From Massilia sp. Root133 (GTDB lineage Bacteria > Pseudomonadota > Gammaproteobacteria > Burkholderiales > Burkholderiaceae_D), in assembly GCF_001426525.1 (NCBI RefSeq), contig NZ_LMEW01000003.1:124001-188000 (forward strand): a DNA stretch of 64,000 nucleotides, in the 5' to 3' direction. Positions 8,000 to 14,981 of this stretch are shown in pieces. Position 1 is the stretch's first letter. Each line of letters begins with the position of its first letter. The position numbers and the translations under genes are program-made. The notes under the pieces are model-generated. The model saw nothing but the letters and a program-made list of their open reading frames with translations, made no database searches and was not told the origin of the DNA.

Positions 8000-8605
8000 A
8001 TGGATGAGGATTTCGCTCTTTTTCTAACGCATTTTGGACCACCGATTGACAGGCGTTACGTGCCACCCTCGACGATTGATCGTTACCGCGGCAAACTCCC
8101 TGACCAGTTGCTGGCATACTGGGAAGAGTATGGCTGGTGCGGCTATGCGGACGGGTTATTCTGGACCGTGAATCCCCAGGAGTACGAGCCAGCACTGGAG
8201 GCATGGATCGGCGAGACCCCGTTCATGGAGCAGGACGCCTACCACGTCATAGCACGCAGCGCTTTCGGCACCCTATACCTCTGGGGCGAAGAGACCGGAG
8301 ACACACTCAGCGTGATGGCGCCGGCCTCGACCTGTTTCACCTCGCCTCCCGATGACGACATCGACCGCGATTTCCAAATGCGTTTGTTCTTTGGGGGGAT
8401 GTCGCGCGGGGCCAATGATGTCGAGGGCCTGTTCGCGCCGGCGTTGCAACAGTTGGGGCGCCTCGCGCACGACGAAATGTACGGCTTCGTTCCGGCGCTC
8501 GCGCTCGGTGGCGCTCTAACGCTCTCCAACCTGCGCAAGGTCAAAGCAGTCGAGCACCTCGTCATCCTTGCACAGCTTGCGCCGCTTCACGTAACTGAAA
8601 TCTGA
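8000..8605 (+). CDS. Tdi1-like immunity protein, copy 1 (GAD-like + DUF1851)
   Basis: 201 residues, cytoplasmic, no signal peptide. The N-terminal half (MDEDFALFLTHFGPPIDRRY to about residue 100) matches the GAD-like domain and the C-terminal half (about 120-195, MYGFVPALALGGALTLSNL) matches DUF1851. This pair defines Tdi1-type immunity proteins that neutralise Tde DNases. ATG 8000 aligns with the starts of the two downstream paralogues; an ATG at 7982 overlapping the effector stop is also open but adds six unaligned residues. Gap to the effector stop is 14 bp, so toxin and antidote are probably cotranscribed. Most likely the cognate immunity gene. Confidence 0.85.
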   Translation: MDEDFALFLTHFGPPIDRRYVPPSTIDRYRGKLPDQLLAYWEEYGWCGYADGLFWTVNPQEYEPALEAWIGETPFMEQDAYHVIARSAFGTLYLWGEETGDTLSVMAPASTCFTSPPDDDIDRDFQMRLFFGGMSRGANDVEGLFAPALQQLGRLAHDEMYGFVPALALGGALTLSNLRKVKAVEHLVILAQLAPLHVTEI

Positions 8606-8688
8606 TCGGCGGGCGCCGTCCGGCCGCGTGACCGGCCTCAGTCCAGGCCTGCGATGGCGCAGCCGCTTCCCGCCAAAGGACGCTTGAC

Positions 8689-9294
8689 ATGGATGAAGAT
8701 TTCGCCTGCTTCTTGGCAGAGTTTGGACCGGCGATCGATAGGCGCGACGTGCCGCCATCGACGATCGCACGCTATCGCGGCAAGCTGCCGGACCAGTTGT
8801 TGGCGTACTGGGACGAGTACGGCTGGTGTGGCTATGCGGATGGGTTGTTCTGGACCGTCGATCCTCAGGAATACGAGCCTGCGCTCGAAGCGTGGATCGG
8901 CGATACACCATTCATGGAACAGGACGCCTACCACGTCATCGCACGCAGCGCTTTCGGTAAGCTTTACCTCTGGGGCGAAGAGACCGGGGACACACTCAGC
9001 ATATTCGCGCCAGCCTCGACCTGTTTCGCATCGCCTCCCGACAACGACATCGACCGCGATTTCGAAATGCGTTTGTTCTTTGGGGGAATGTCGCGCAAGG
9101 GCATTGACGTCGAGGGCCTGTTCGCGCCGGCCCTGCAGCATTTGGGGCGCCCCGCGCACGACGAAATGTACGGCTTCGTTCCGGCACTCGCGCTGGGCGG
9201 CGCTCTAACGCTCTCCAACCTGCGCAAGGTCAAGGCGGTCGAGCACCTCGTCCTCCTTGCACAGCTTGCGCCGCTTGACGTAACCGTAATGTGA
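8689..9294 (+). CDS. Tdi1-like immunity paralogue, copy 2
   Basis: 201 residues, same GAD-like plus DUF1851 layout as copy 1. The first 57 residues are identical to copy 3. From about residue 77 on it resembles copy 1 more closely (shared EETGDTLS, DIDRDF and MRLFFGGMSR). Differences from copy 1 cluster at surface-type positions such as SRKGID for SRGAND. Preceded by AAAGGA eight bases before ATG. Retained as an intact frame, so probably expressed; it may neutralise related Tde toxins from other strains. Confidence 0.85.
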   Translation: MDEDFACFLAEFGPAIDRRDVPPSTIARYRGKLPDQLLAYWDEYGWCGYADGLFWTVDPQEYEPALEAWIGDTPFMEQDAYHVIARSAFGKLYLWGEETGDTLSIFAPASTCFASPPDNDIDRDFEMRLFFGGMSRKGIDVEGLFAPALQHLGRPAHDEMYGFVPALALGGALTLSNLRKVKAVEHLVLLAQLAPLDVTVM

Positions 9295-9377
9295 TCGGGC
9301 GGGTGCCGTCCGGCCGCGTGACCGGCCTCAGTCCAGGCCGTGATGGCGCAGCCGCTTCCCGCCAAAGGACCCTTGAC

Positions 9378-9983
9378 ATGGATGAAGATTTCGCCTGCTT
9401 CCTGGCAGAGTTTGGACCGGCGATCGATAGGCGCGACGTGCCGCCATCGACGATCGCACGCTATCGCGGCAAACTGCCGGACCAGTTGTTGGCGTACTGG
9501 GACGAGTACGGCTGGTGCGGCTATGCGGATGGGTTGTTCTGGACCGTTAATCCTCAGGAATACGAACCTGCGCTCGAAGCATGGATCGGCGATACGCCGT
9601 TCATGGAACGAGACGCGTATCACGTCATCGCCCGCAGTGCGTTCGGCACGCTTTACCTGTGGGGCGAGAAAACCGGCGACACGCTGCGTATCTTTGCGCC
9701 GGCGTCGTGCTGCTTTTCGTCTATGCCGGATGAAAGCATCGATCGCGACTTCGCCATGCGCGTGTTCTTCGGGGGATTGTGGCGCCACTTCAATGACGTC
9801 GAAGGCTTGTTCGCACCCGCATTGCAAAAGCTGGGACGCCTTGCACACGACGACATGTACGGCTTCGTTCCGGCGCCCGCGCTCGGTGGAACGCTAACGC
9901 TCGCTCACCTGCAAAAGGTCAAGGCGGTCGAGCACCTTGCCTTCATCGCGCAGCTCGCGCCGCTCCACGTGATCGAAGTCTGA
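9378..9983 (+). CDS. Tdi1-like immunity paralogue, copy 3
   Basis: 201 residues. N-terminal third identical to copy 2; the C-terminal half is the most divergent of the three (for example WRHFNDVEGL, MPDESIDRDFAMRV, HLQKVKAVEHLAFIA). The frame extends upstream to 9291, but ATG 9378 is chosen because the ribosome-binding site and first residues match copy 2. The divergent half covers DUF1851, suggesting a changed toxin-binding surface while the GAD-like half is held constant. This is the last gene before the right island repeat. Confidence 0.85.
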   Translation: MDEDFACFLAEFGPAIDRRDVPPSTIARYRGKLPDQLLAYWDEYGWCGYADGLFWTVNPQEYEPALEAWIGDTPFMERDAYHVIARSAFGTLYLWGEKTGDTLRIFAPASCCFSSMPDESIDRDFAMRVFFGGLWRHFNDVEGLFAPALQKLGRLAHDDMYGFVPAPALGGTLTLAHLQKVKAVEHLAFIAQLAPLHVIEV

Positions 9984-10190
9984 TCGGCAATAGCTGGCGC
10001 AACGTCAGCCTTTCCTCGCCTCGAAACGACAGTGAACCAAGATTCACGACAAAGGTCAAAGTGATCAGCGGGATTCCGCGTTAGAAAACCGCATCCATAC
10101 CCTAAACGGTTGAGCATCCATGGGTGTATCCATGCCACAGCCGAGCCCGCCACGAAAACCCAGCAGCCACGCGCCTTCCAGCGAACTCAT

Positions 10191-10299
10191 CGATTCCGGC
10201 CAGGCACCACCTACTCATCCGTAGTAGTCCCGCAAATTCCAAGAAACCGCGCTTCTCCCCCCTGGGGAACGCGGTTTTTTTGTGCGCCGAAGTCTGAGC
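10191..10299. repeat. right 109-bp direct repeat (probable attR)
   Basis: Copy of 3336-3444. It begins CGATTCCGGCC and carries AGGCACCA, that is, the 3' tail of tRNA-Leu with two G lost, and continues through the terminator. No tRNA body precedes it, so this is the fragment end of the island. Confidence 0.8.
10246..10281 (+). terminator. duplicated tRNA-Leu terminator in the right repeat
   Basis: Stem ACCGCG/CGCGGT, with an internal CCCC/GGGG pairing in the loop, followed by seven T. It would stop read-through from the immunity genes. Confidence 0.75.
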
Positions 10300-10345
10300 C
10301 GGCAGTCCGCTCCTGATTGCCCGGCGCCCGCCGGATTCACTGCGT

Positions 10346-11647
10346 TCAGAGAAACCGCAGGCGGATCGGGTACACGCCAGTGATGGATTCCACGCAGCCT
10401 TCGGCGACCAGAATCGGCGCCAGCACGGACGCCAGCCTGCGCGACTTGGCCGGGTAGTGTTGATTGATCCAGTAGCCAAGCGTGCCGGGCTCGACATCGC
10501 CGGTCATGTTGGCACCGAGACCAGCTTCCTCGCCCGCTGGAAAATCGTTCAGCAAATCTTGCAGGAAGTCACTGTCGATGGTGAACGGCGTCTCGCTCCA
10601 GACGCCCGAAAATCCGATGTGGACGTTGCCCGCGTAGCTGATGTTGGGTGTCTTGCCGTTCAGCGTGCTGATCAGCGTGCGCGGCAAACCCGCATGATCG
10701 CGCCTGAGCCGTGCCGCCCCCGCCCGCTGGATGTGCTTGCGTTGCCGCTCGTCGATGCCAGCCCCCGGCGCGTTCTCCTTCAGGCAGCTGACGTCGTAGC
10801 CGATCATGAACAGGCTCGCTTCGAACGCATGCATGCGGTCTTTTGCCGCCTCTGCCGCGAACAGCCCGGGCGCTTTCTCCGACACCGCGGCCATCAGCCA
10901 GCCAAGCCGGATCTTTGCGCTGCACCAGTCGGCGGCCGTCGCGGCGGCGGCGGCGGGTGCGTACGACAGCACGCCGGGGCTCTGCGCATCCGCGAACAGG
11001 CTGTGCACGGAGCGGTCGGACGGTGTCGCCGGAAAGGCCAGTTCGGATGGCAGCGGTGCGCCTGCCTTGCCCTGCGAGCGGCGCCACAACTCGACGAGCG
11101 CAGCGATCGCCGCCGCGACCCGCGAATCGTAAATCGGCAATCCGTCGTGCGATGCGAGCGCGTGGACCTTGGTCAGCATCGAGTTCATCTTCACAGCCTG
11201 CGGCCGACTGGCGTCAACGACGGCGACGTCGAGCGCGAATGCGCGGCTTGATGTGCCCAGGTATTCCGCCAGCTTTCCCTCCGCATGCAACGCTTTCAGG
11301 AACGGCATGGCGCCTTTTGCATCGTTACGGTTACCACCCCACGCGAGGACGCGGCGGCAGACGTCCAGCACCTCGTCCTCGTTGCGGCCGGCGATGGCCC
11401 GCTTCAACGCATCGCCCAGTTCGTGCAGATAATCCCGCGTTTCCTGCCAGTTGCCTGTTTCGCTGCCCTTCGTTCGCCAGCGGTAATGCCGCAGCAAGTC
11501 CAGTCCAGAAACGTCCGTACGGATGCCACCCGGGACGAAGCGCGACGATTTGATGTCGAGCCGGATCGACAGGCTACGATAGTGTTCAGCCAGCCAGTCC
11601 GTGAATGCGGCGACGTCCGACGACGCGATAAATGCGTTTCTGTTCAT
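10346..11647 (-). CDS. unrecognised protein, possible OGG-like fold, WYL-linked module
   Basis: 433 residues from ATG at 11645-11647; the frame opens 18 codons further up but those residues look non-coding. Not recognised. There is no signal peptide or membrane segment. A MNSMLTKVHALAS helix followed by LPIYDSRVAAAIAALVELW recalls the YDSRV helix of OGG-fold DNA-glycosylase-like proteins, a weak analogy only. Near the C-terminus are GVWSETPFTIDSDFLQDLL and LGYWINQHYPAKSRRLASVL. The rest is mostly alpha-helical in appearance. It follows the 344-residue gene by 67 bp on the same strand and is probably cotranscribed, next to a divergent WYL regulator. Confidence 0.55.
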   Translation of the reverse strand: MNRNAFIASSDVAAFTDWLAEHYRSLSIRLDIKSSRFVPGGIRTDVSGLDLLRHYRWRTKGSETGNWQETRDYLHELGDALKRAIAGRNEDEVLDVCRRVLAWGGNRNDAKGAMPFLKALHAEGKLAEYLGTSSRAFALDVAVVDASRPQAVKMNSMLTKVHALASHDGLPIYDSRVAAAIAALVELWRRSQGKAGAPLPSELAFPATPSDRSVHSLFADAQSPGVLSYAPAAAAATAADWCSAKIRLGWLMAAVSEKAPGLFAAEAAKDRMHAFEASLFMIGYDVSCLKENAPGAGIDERQRKHIQRAGAARLRRDHAGLPRTLISTLNGKTPNISYAGNVHIGFSGVWSETPFTIDSDFLQDLLNDFPAGEEAGLGANMTGDVEPGTLGYWINQHYPAKSRRLASVLAPILVAEGCVESITGVYPIRLRFL

Positions 11648-11656
11648 GCGATAAAC

Positions 11657-11670
11657 TTTCTTTAAAGAAA
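11657..11670. promoter_or_regulatory. 14-bp perfect palindrome upstream of the 433-residue gene
   Basis: TTTCTTTAAAGAAA lies nine bases upstream of the ATG, overlapping where a ribosome-binding site would be. It could be an operator or an internal promoter element; no regulator is assigned. Confidence 0.35.
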
Positions 11671-11714
11671 CTTTGATCCGAATTATAGCAATGCGGGTCA
11701 AGCGCGCGTTTCGG

Positions 11715-12749
11715 TCAAAAATAACGCCAGCGTTCGTCGTCGAACCTGGCGCCCGGGGGCACGAGGCCGGCGTCGATCAATGCGCGGAAGAGCAGCGTCT
11801 TGAGTTCATCCGCACCGGCCGCGGTATATTCGCCGTTGTGATGCGATTGCGCGGGAATGAAGCGCGCCGGCCGCTTCGCCGGATCTTCTTCCGTGATGTC
11901 GACGGTTACGTGGATGATCAGCCCCGGCGTCCCGTCCGCCGGCCGGATCCCGCGCGTGCCGATTGTCGCGAACGTATGGTCGCGGCTGACGTACACGGCC
12001 AGGCCACCCGGCGGATCCCTGACCGGTTCATGCTCCTCGTGCAGGGTTCTGGCGCTGTAGAAGAAACCCATGGATGCGGGCCCAGGCGTCGAACGGGGAT
12101 GCAGCAGGGCGCCCACCGAAGGACAGCGCTGGACGAAATACCCGCCGAGTGCGGCGTACACCTGGTTCAGAGCCGTCTGCACCTGCCGGATGGTTCGGTC
12201 ATTCAACGTGCGCGCGTACGCCGGCGCCAGCTCGAACTGCTGCTGTTCGATGGCGGCCTCGTCCCCGCCCCACCGGGCCGGATGTGGATCGATGGGCAGA
12301 ACGGTGCGCGCCAGCGTGCGTCCATCCGGCGCGACGCATCCCGACCGGTAGTGCGCCTGCACGCCGCGGTACCACTGGCTCTCCGGCGCGAAATGGCGGT
12401 CCACGATTTGTACCAGCGTTGGATTGGCGGGGATCACGAGCCGGTCGCGCACGACGTCCGCGAGTAGCGCCCCCGTCGTGCGCACGTGTCCGTCGACGCG
12501 GGCGAAGCACGCATTCGCATCCGCGATCCTGTCCGCATCGACCGTGTCGTCGGCGTGGATAAACCCGCGCGCGAGATGCCCGGCCAGCCGGTTGACTTCA
12601 CGGCAAAGTCCGTCGACTTCGACATACACGCGGTAATACACTGGCCAGTGCCGGACGATCACGTGCGGACCGGTAAACATGCCGAACACCAGGTTGCCCA
12701 GCTCCGTCAGTTCGCGCAACAGGTGTGGCGCGCTCGTCGTCTGCTTCAA
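11715..12749 (-). CDS. unrecognised protein, first gene of WYL-linked module
   Basis: 344 residues, not recognised. It starts at TTG (12747-12749), chosen because AAAGGAG stands seven bases upstream and no in-frame ATG follows early. The sequence is soluble, Arg/His-rich, without signal peptide. Notable segments are FGMFTGPHVIVRHWPVYYRV, a helical middle, LHEEHEPVRDPPGGLAVYVS and GLIIHVTVDITEEDPAKRPA near the C-terminus, then an end rich in aromatic residues (DDERWRYF). No catalytic signature that I can name. It is divergent from the WYL regulator across 95 bp and upstream of the 433-residue gene. Confidence 0.55.
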   Translation of the reverse strand: MKQTTSAPHLLRELTELGNLVFGMFTGPHVIVRHWPVYYRVYVEVDGLCREVNRLAGHLARGFIHADDTVDADRIADANACFARVDGHVRTTGALLADVVRDRLVIPANPTLVQIVDRHFAPESQWYRGVQAHYRSGCVAPDGRTLARTVLPIDPHPARWGGDEAAIEQQQFELAPAYARTLNDRTIRQVQTALNQVYAALGGYFVQRCPSVGALLHPRSTPGPASMGFFYSARTLHEEHEPVRDPPGGLAVYVSRDHTFATIGTRGIRPADGTPGLIIHVTVDITEEDPAKRPARFIPAQSHHNGEYTAAGADELKTLLFRALIDAGLVPPGARFDDERWRYF

Positions 12750-12782
12750 TGCGTTCTCCTTTCGATATCCGATTCCCGCGGC

Positions 12783-12811
12783 TTGTTGCCCGGCACCGGT
12801 ACCGATATAGT
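12783..12811 (+). promoter_or_regulatory. candidate sigma-70 promoter of the WYL regulator gene
   Basis: -35 TTGTTG, 17-bp spacer, -10 TATAGT; the ATG is 33 bases further on. The divergent operon must start from the same 95-bp gap, so the regulator could control both directions. Confidence 0.45.
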
Positions 12812-12844
12812 GCGACGGATTAGCGACAAAATACGTCGGGAACC

Positions 12845-13954
12845 ATGCCCAGAGATTCCACCGAACGACAGCTGGCCCGCAGGCTGGCGATCATCGACCT
12901 GTTGCCCCTTCTGCCCGAGCACGGTACCGGACAGGGGGCGACAGTCGACCAGCTCATCAACAGGCTGGGAGACACCTTCGCGGTGGATCGGCGCACGTTC
13001 GAACGTGACCTGCGGGACCTCGCCGACCCGCAGGGTCCGTGGCGGCGACAGTTCGGCCTCGAGGTGGAGTCCCGTCCCAGCGCGGACGACGGCAGGGTCA
13101 ACGAATGGTTCACGACCGCGCACAGCAAGATCCCTCTGTTCAAATCGGTGACGGCCGTCGACGCGCTGGTGGCCAGCTTCGCCCGCCAGGAACTGGGGCC
13201 GTTCCTGCCGCGCGACGCGCGCCGGGCGCTGGACGAGCAGGTCGCGACGATCGAACGGAAACAGCGGCATCTGCACCAGACCGACGCGCATCGGCAAGTC
13301 ATCGCCTACCAGGACAAGATCCGCCGCCTGCCGGACGGCCGGCCGATGGGACCTGGCAAGGTGGCTCAGGCGCATCTGCAGACCGTCAACGACGCCTTGA
13401 TGAAGCATCTGATGCTGCGTCTCGTCTATCGCGCGGCCAGGTCCGAGGTGAACAAGACGCATCGCGTGTATCCCGTCGGCCTCGTGATTCATGATCGTAC
13501 GCTGCGCCTGCTGGCTGTCGACGAGGCCGAGGTCACCCTGGATCCAGCGGCGATGACGGTCAAGAGTTTCCACCTTCACCGCATGCGGGAAGTAGCCCTG
13601 GGCGATCCGGTCGCGCGCAACATCAGGGTGCCCACGTTGGACGAGGCGCTCGCGCGCGGCACGCTGGAGATGTGGTCGAAGGGCCGTATCACCCTTCACC
13701 TGCGCTTCGCCGGCGGCGAGAACGCGGACGTCTTCGCGCGTACACTGGAAGAGATGCCGTTGTCCGACGACCAAACCATCTTCCTCAACATGGCCGGACA
13801 GCGGGAATTGATGGCCACCGTGACCAATACGTCGACGCTGCGTCGCATGTTGCAAAGCATGGCCCGCGAAGCCAAGGTGCTGGCGCCAGCCGATCTCAAA
13901 CAGGAGATGTGCGCCTTCCTGGCCGAGGCGCTCGCCTTGCAACAGGGCGACTGA
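12845..13954 (+). CDS. WYL-domain transcriptional regulator
   Basis: 369 residues. Residues 8-80 form a winged helix-turn-helix (RRLAIIDLLPLL, then TVDQLINRL and RRTFERDLRDLAD, the recognition-helix pattern of WYL regulators). Residues about 178-260 are the WYL domain (LMLRLVYRAARSEVNKTHRV, YPVGLVIHDRTLRLLAVDE, FHLHRM); the eponymous W-Y-L triad is changed to R-L-L. A C-terminal WCX-like extension follows (ITLHLRFAGG and FARTLEEMP). Relatives such as BrxR and CapW repress phage-defence genes and sense nucleotide ligands. It is divergently placed to the two unknown genes, the usual arrangement of a regulator with its targets. Confidence 0.88.
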   Translation: MPRDSTERQLARRLAIIDLLPLLPEHGTGQGATVDQLINRLGDTFAVDRRTFERDLRDLADPQGPWRRQFGLEVESRPSADDGRVNEWFTTAHSKIPLFKSVTAVDALVASFARQELGPFLPRDARRALDEQVATIERKQRHLHQTDAHRQVIAYQDKIRRLPDGRPMGPGKVAQAHLQTVNDALMKHLMLRLVYRAARSEVNKTHRVYPVGLVIHDRTLRLLAVDEAEVTLDPAAMTVKSFHLHRMREVALGDPVARNIRVPTLDEALARGTLEMWSKGRITLHLRFAGGENADVFARTLEEMPLSDDQTIFLNMAGQRELMATVTNTSTLRRMLQSMAREAKVLAPADLKQEMCAFLAEALALQQGD

Positions 13955-14018
13955 CGGAACGGCCAGACAGCCTTGACCGGCACGCCGATCGCCTGCCCGA
14001 TCCCGGTCGCATGAACGG

Positions 14019-14759
14019 TCAGCGCGACTTCACGCCCCAGCCGTCGTACTTGTGCACGATCGCGCTCGAGGTCCCGTCGCGCTCCATGGCTTCCAGGGAA
14101 CCGTTCATGCGCGCGACGAGCGCATCCGGCACGGCGCGGTTGCAGGCCAGGTAGACGCGGATGCGGTTGAACACGAGGACCGGGACCACCTTGCCCGCGT
14201 AGCCCAGGCGGTCGAGCGTGAGGCTGCCGCGGCGGATGCTGGCGGCCCACAGGTCGATGCGGTCCATCATGAGCTTGCGGGGATTGATCAGGTCGTTCGG
14301 CGCGGGGTCGACGTTGAAGCCGCGCGCGCGCAGGAACTGGTCGCGCGCGTCGCCGTTGTAGGTGCCCACGCGGTAGGCGCGCGCGTCGTCCAGGGTGCGC
14401 ACGTCGAAACGGCGGTCGGCGCGGCCCATCAGGACCCACTCGGCCTCGCCGATCGGTCCGATCCATTTGAAATGCGATTCGCGCTCCGGCGTGCGCGTGG
14501 TCGAATAGACGCAGGCGTCCTTGCGTTCCAGCGCGGCCGTGTAGGCGCGCTTCCAGGGCAGCAGGTCGATCGAATAGGCGATGCCGGAGCGGACCATGAT
14601 CTCGCGCACCATGTCGGTACCGATCCCCGTCACGCGGTCGCCTTCGCGCATGCTGTACGGTGCCGAGGTCTCGGTGGTCAGGTACAGCCGCGGCGCCGGC
14701 TCCGCCCGCGCCCACGTGCAGGCTACCGCCAGCAATGCGGCAAGAACTGTCGTTTTCAT
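14019..14759 (-). CDS. periplasmic solute-binding protein, SBP_bac_3 family
   Basis: 246 residues from ATG at 14757-14759, which begins a clean signal peptide (MKTTVLAALLAVACTWARA, cleavage before EPAPR). The upstream frame extension lacks features. The body matches family 3 extracellular solute-binding proteins: LYLTTETSAPYSMREG at the start, then GIGTDMVREIMVRSG, PWKRAYTAAL and VGTYNGDARDQFL. These proteins deliver polar amino acids to ABC importers or act as sensors. No permease or ATPase gene is adjacent, so it is an orphan; the PWKRAY version is common in stand-alone members of unknown ligand. Confidence 0.8.
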   Translation of the reverse strand: MKTTVLAALLAVACTWARAEPAPRLYLTTETSAPYSMREGDRVTGIGTDMVREIMVRSGIAYSIDLLPWKRAYTAALERKDACVYSTTRTPERESHFKWIGPIGEAEWVLMGRADRRFDVRTLDDARAYRVGTYNGDARDQFLRARGFNVDPAPNDLINPRKLMMDRIDLWAASIRRGSLTLDRLGYAGKVVPVLVFNRIRVYLACNRAVPDALVARMNGSLEAMERDGTSSAIVHKYDGWGVKSR

Positions 14760-14981
14760 ACGTTCGCACCCAGTGCGGGCGTCCCCGGCGGACAACCCGT
14801 TTAACTAGCATAGCAGCAACATCGCGCACGCGGCAACGCATAACAAGCCGGCAATGTTGACCACTCACCGGTAGCGTATTTGCGACATTTTGCCGAGTCA
14901 GTTGGCGTTAAATTCTTCCAAGCAAGACTTTCAGTGGTGAAAGTGCCATACTTTGGCCATTCTCACCAAAAATCACACGCC

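Larger units (their letters stand above)
8603..9983 (+). repeat. tandem duplication of immunity gene plus its leader (two ~690-bp units)
   Basis: Unit 1 (about 8603-9291) and unit 2 (about 9292-9983) each comprise an 83-bp leader beginning GATCGG and containing GCGTGACCGGCCTCAGTCCA, followed by one immunity gene. The leaders differ at only a few positions and carry the same AAAGGA ribosome-binding site. Confidence 0.85.
9984..10345. other. 362-bp gene-free island right end
   Basis: Holds about 200 bases of island DNA without recognisable genes and then the right direct repeat with its terminator (10191-10299). No integrase fragment was recognised in any frame. Confidence 0.5.

Noticed and set aside
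8603..9983. Tandem repeats as a CRISPR or phage tail array
   Set aside because: The units are 690 bp and each encodes one intact immunity-type protein; no short spaced repeats occur.
10102..10497. 131-codon minus frame across the right repeat
   Set aside because: It spans the terminator and the tRNA fragment and has no protein-like features.
10346..11647. 433-residue protein as the missing island integrase
   Set aside because: Position beside the att repeat is suggestive, but there is no tyrosine-recombinase R...H-x-x-R...Y set and no serine-recombinase N-terminus.
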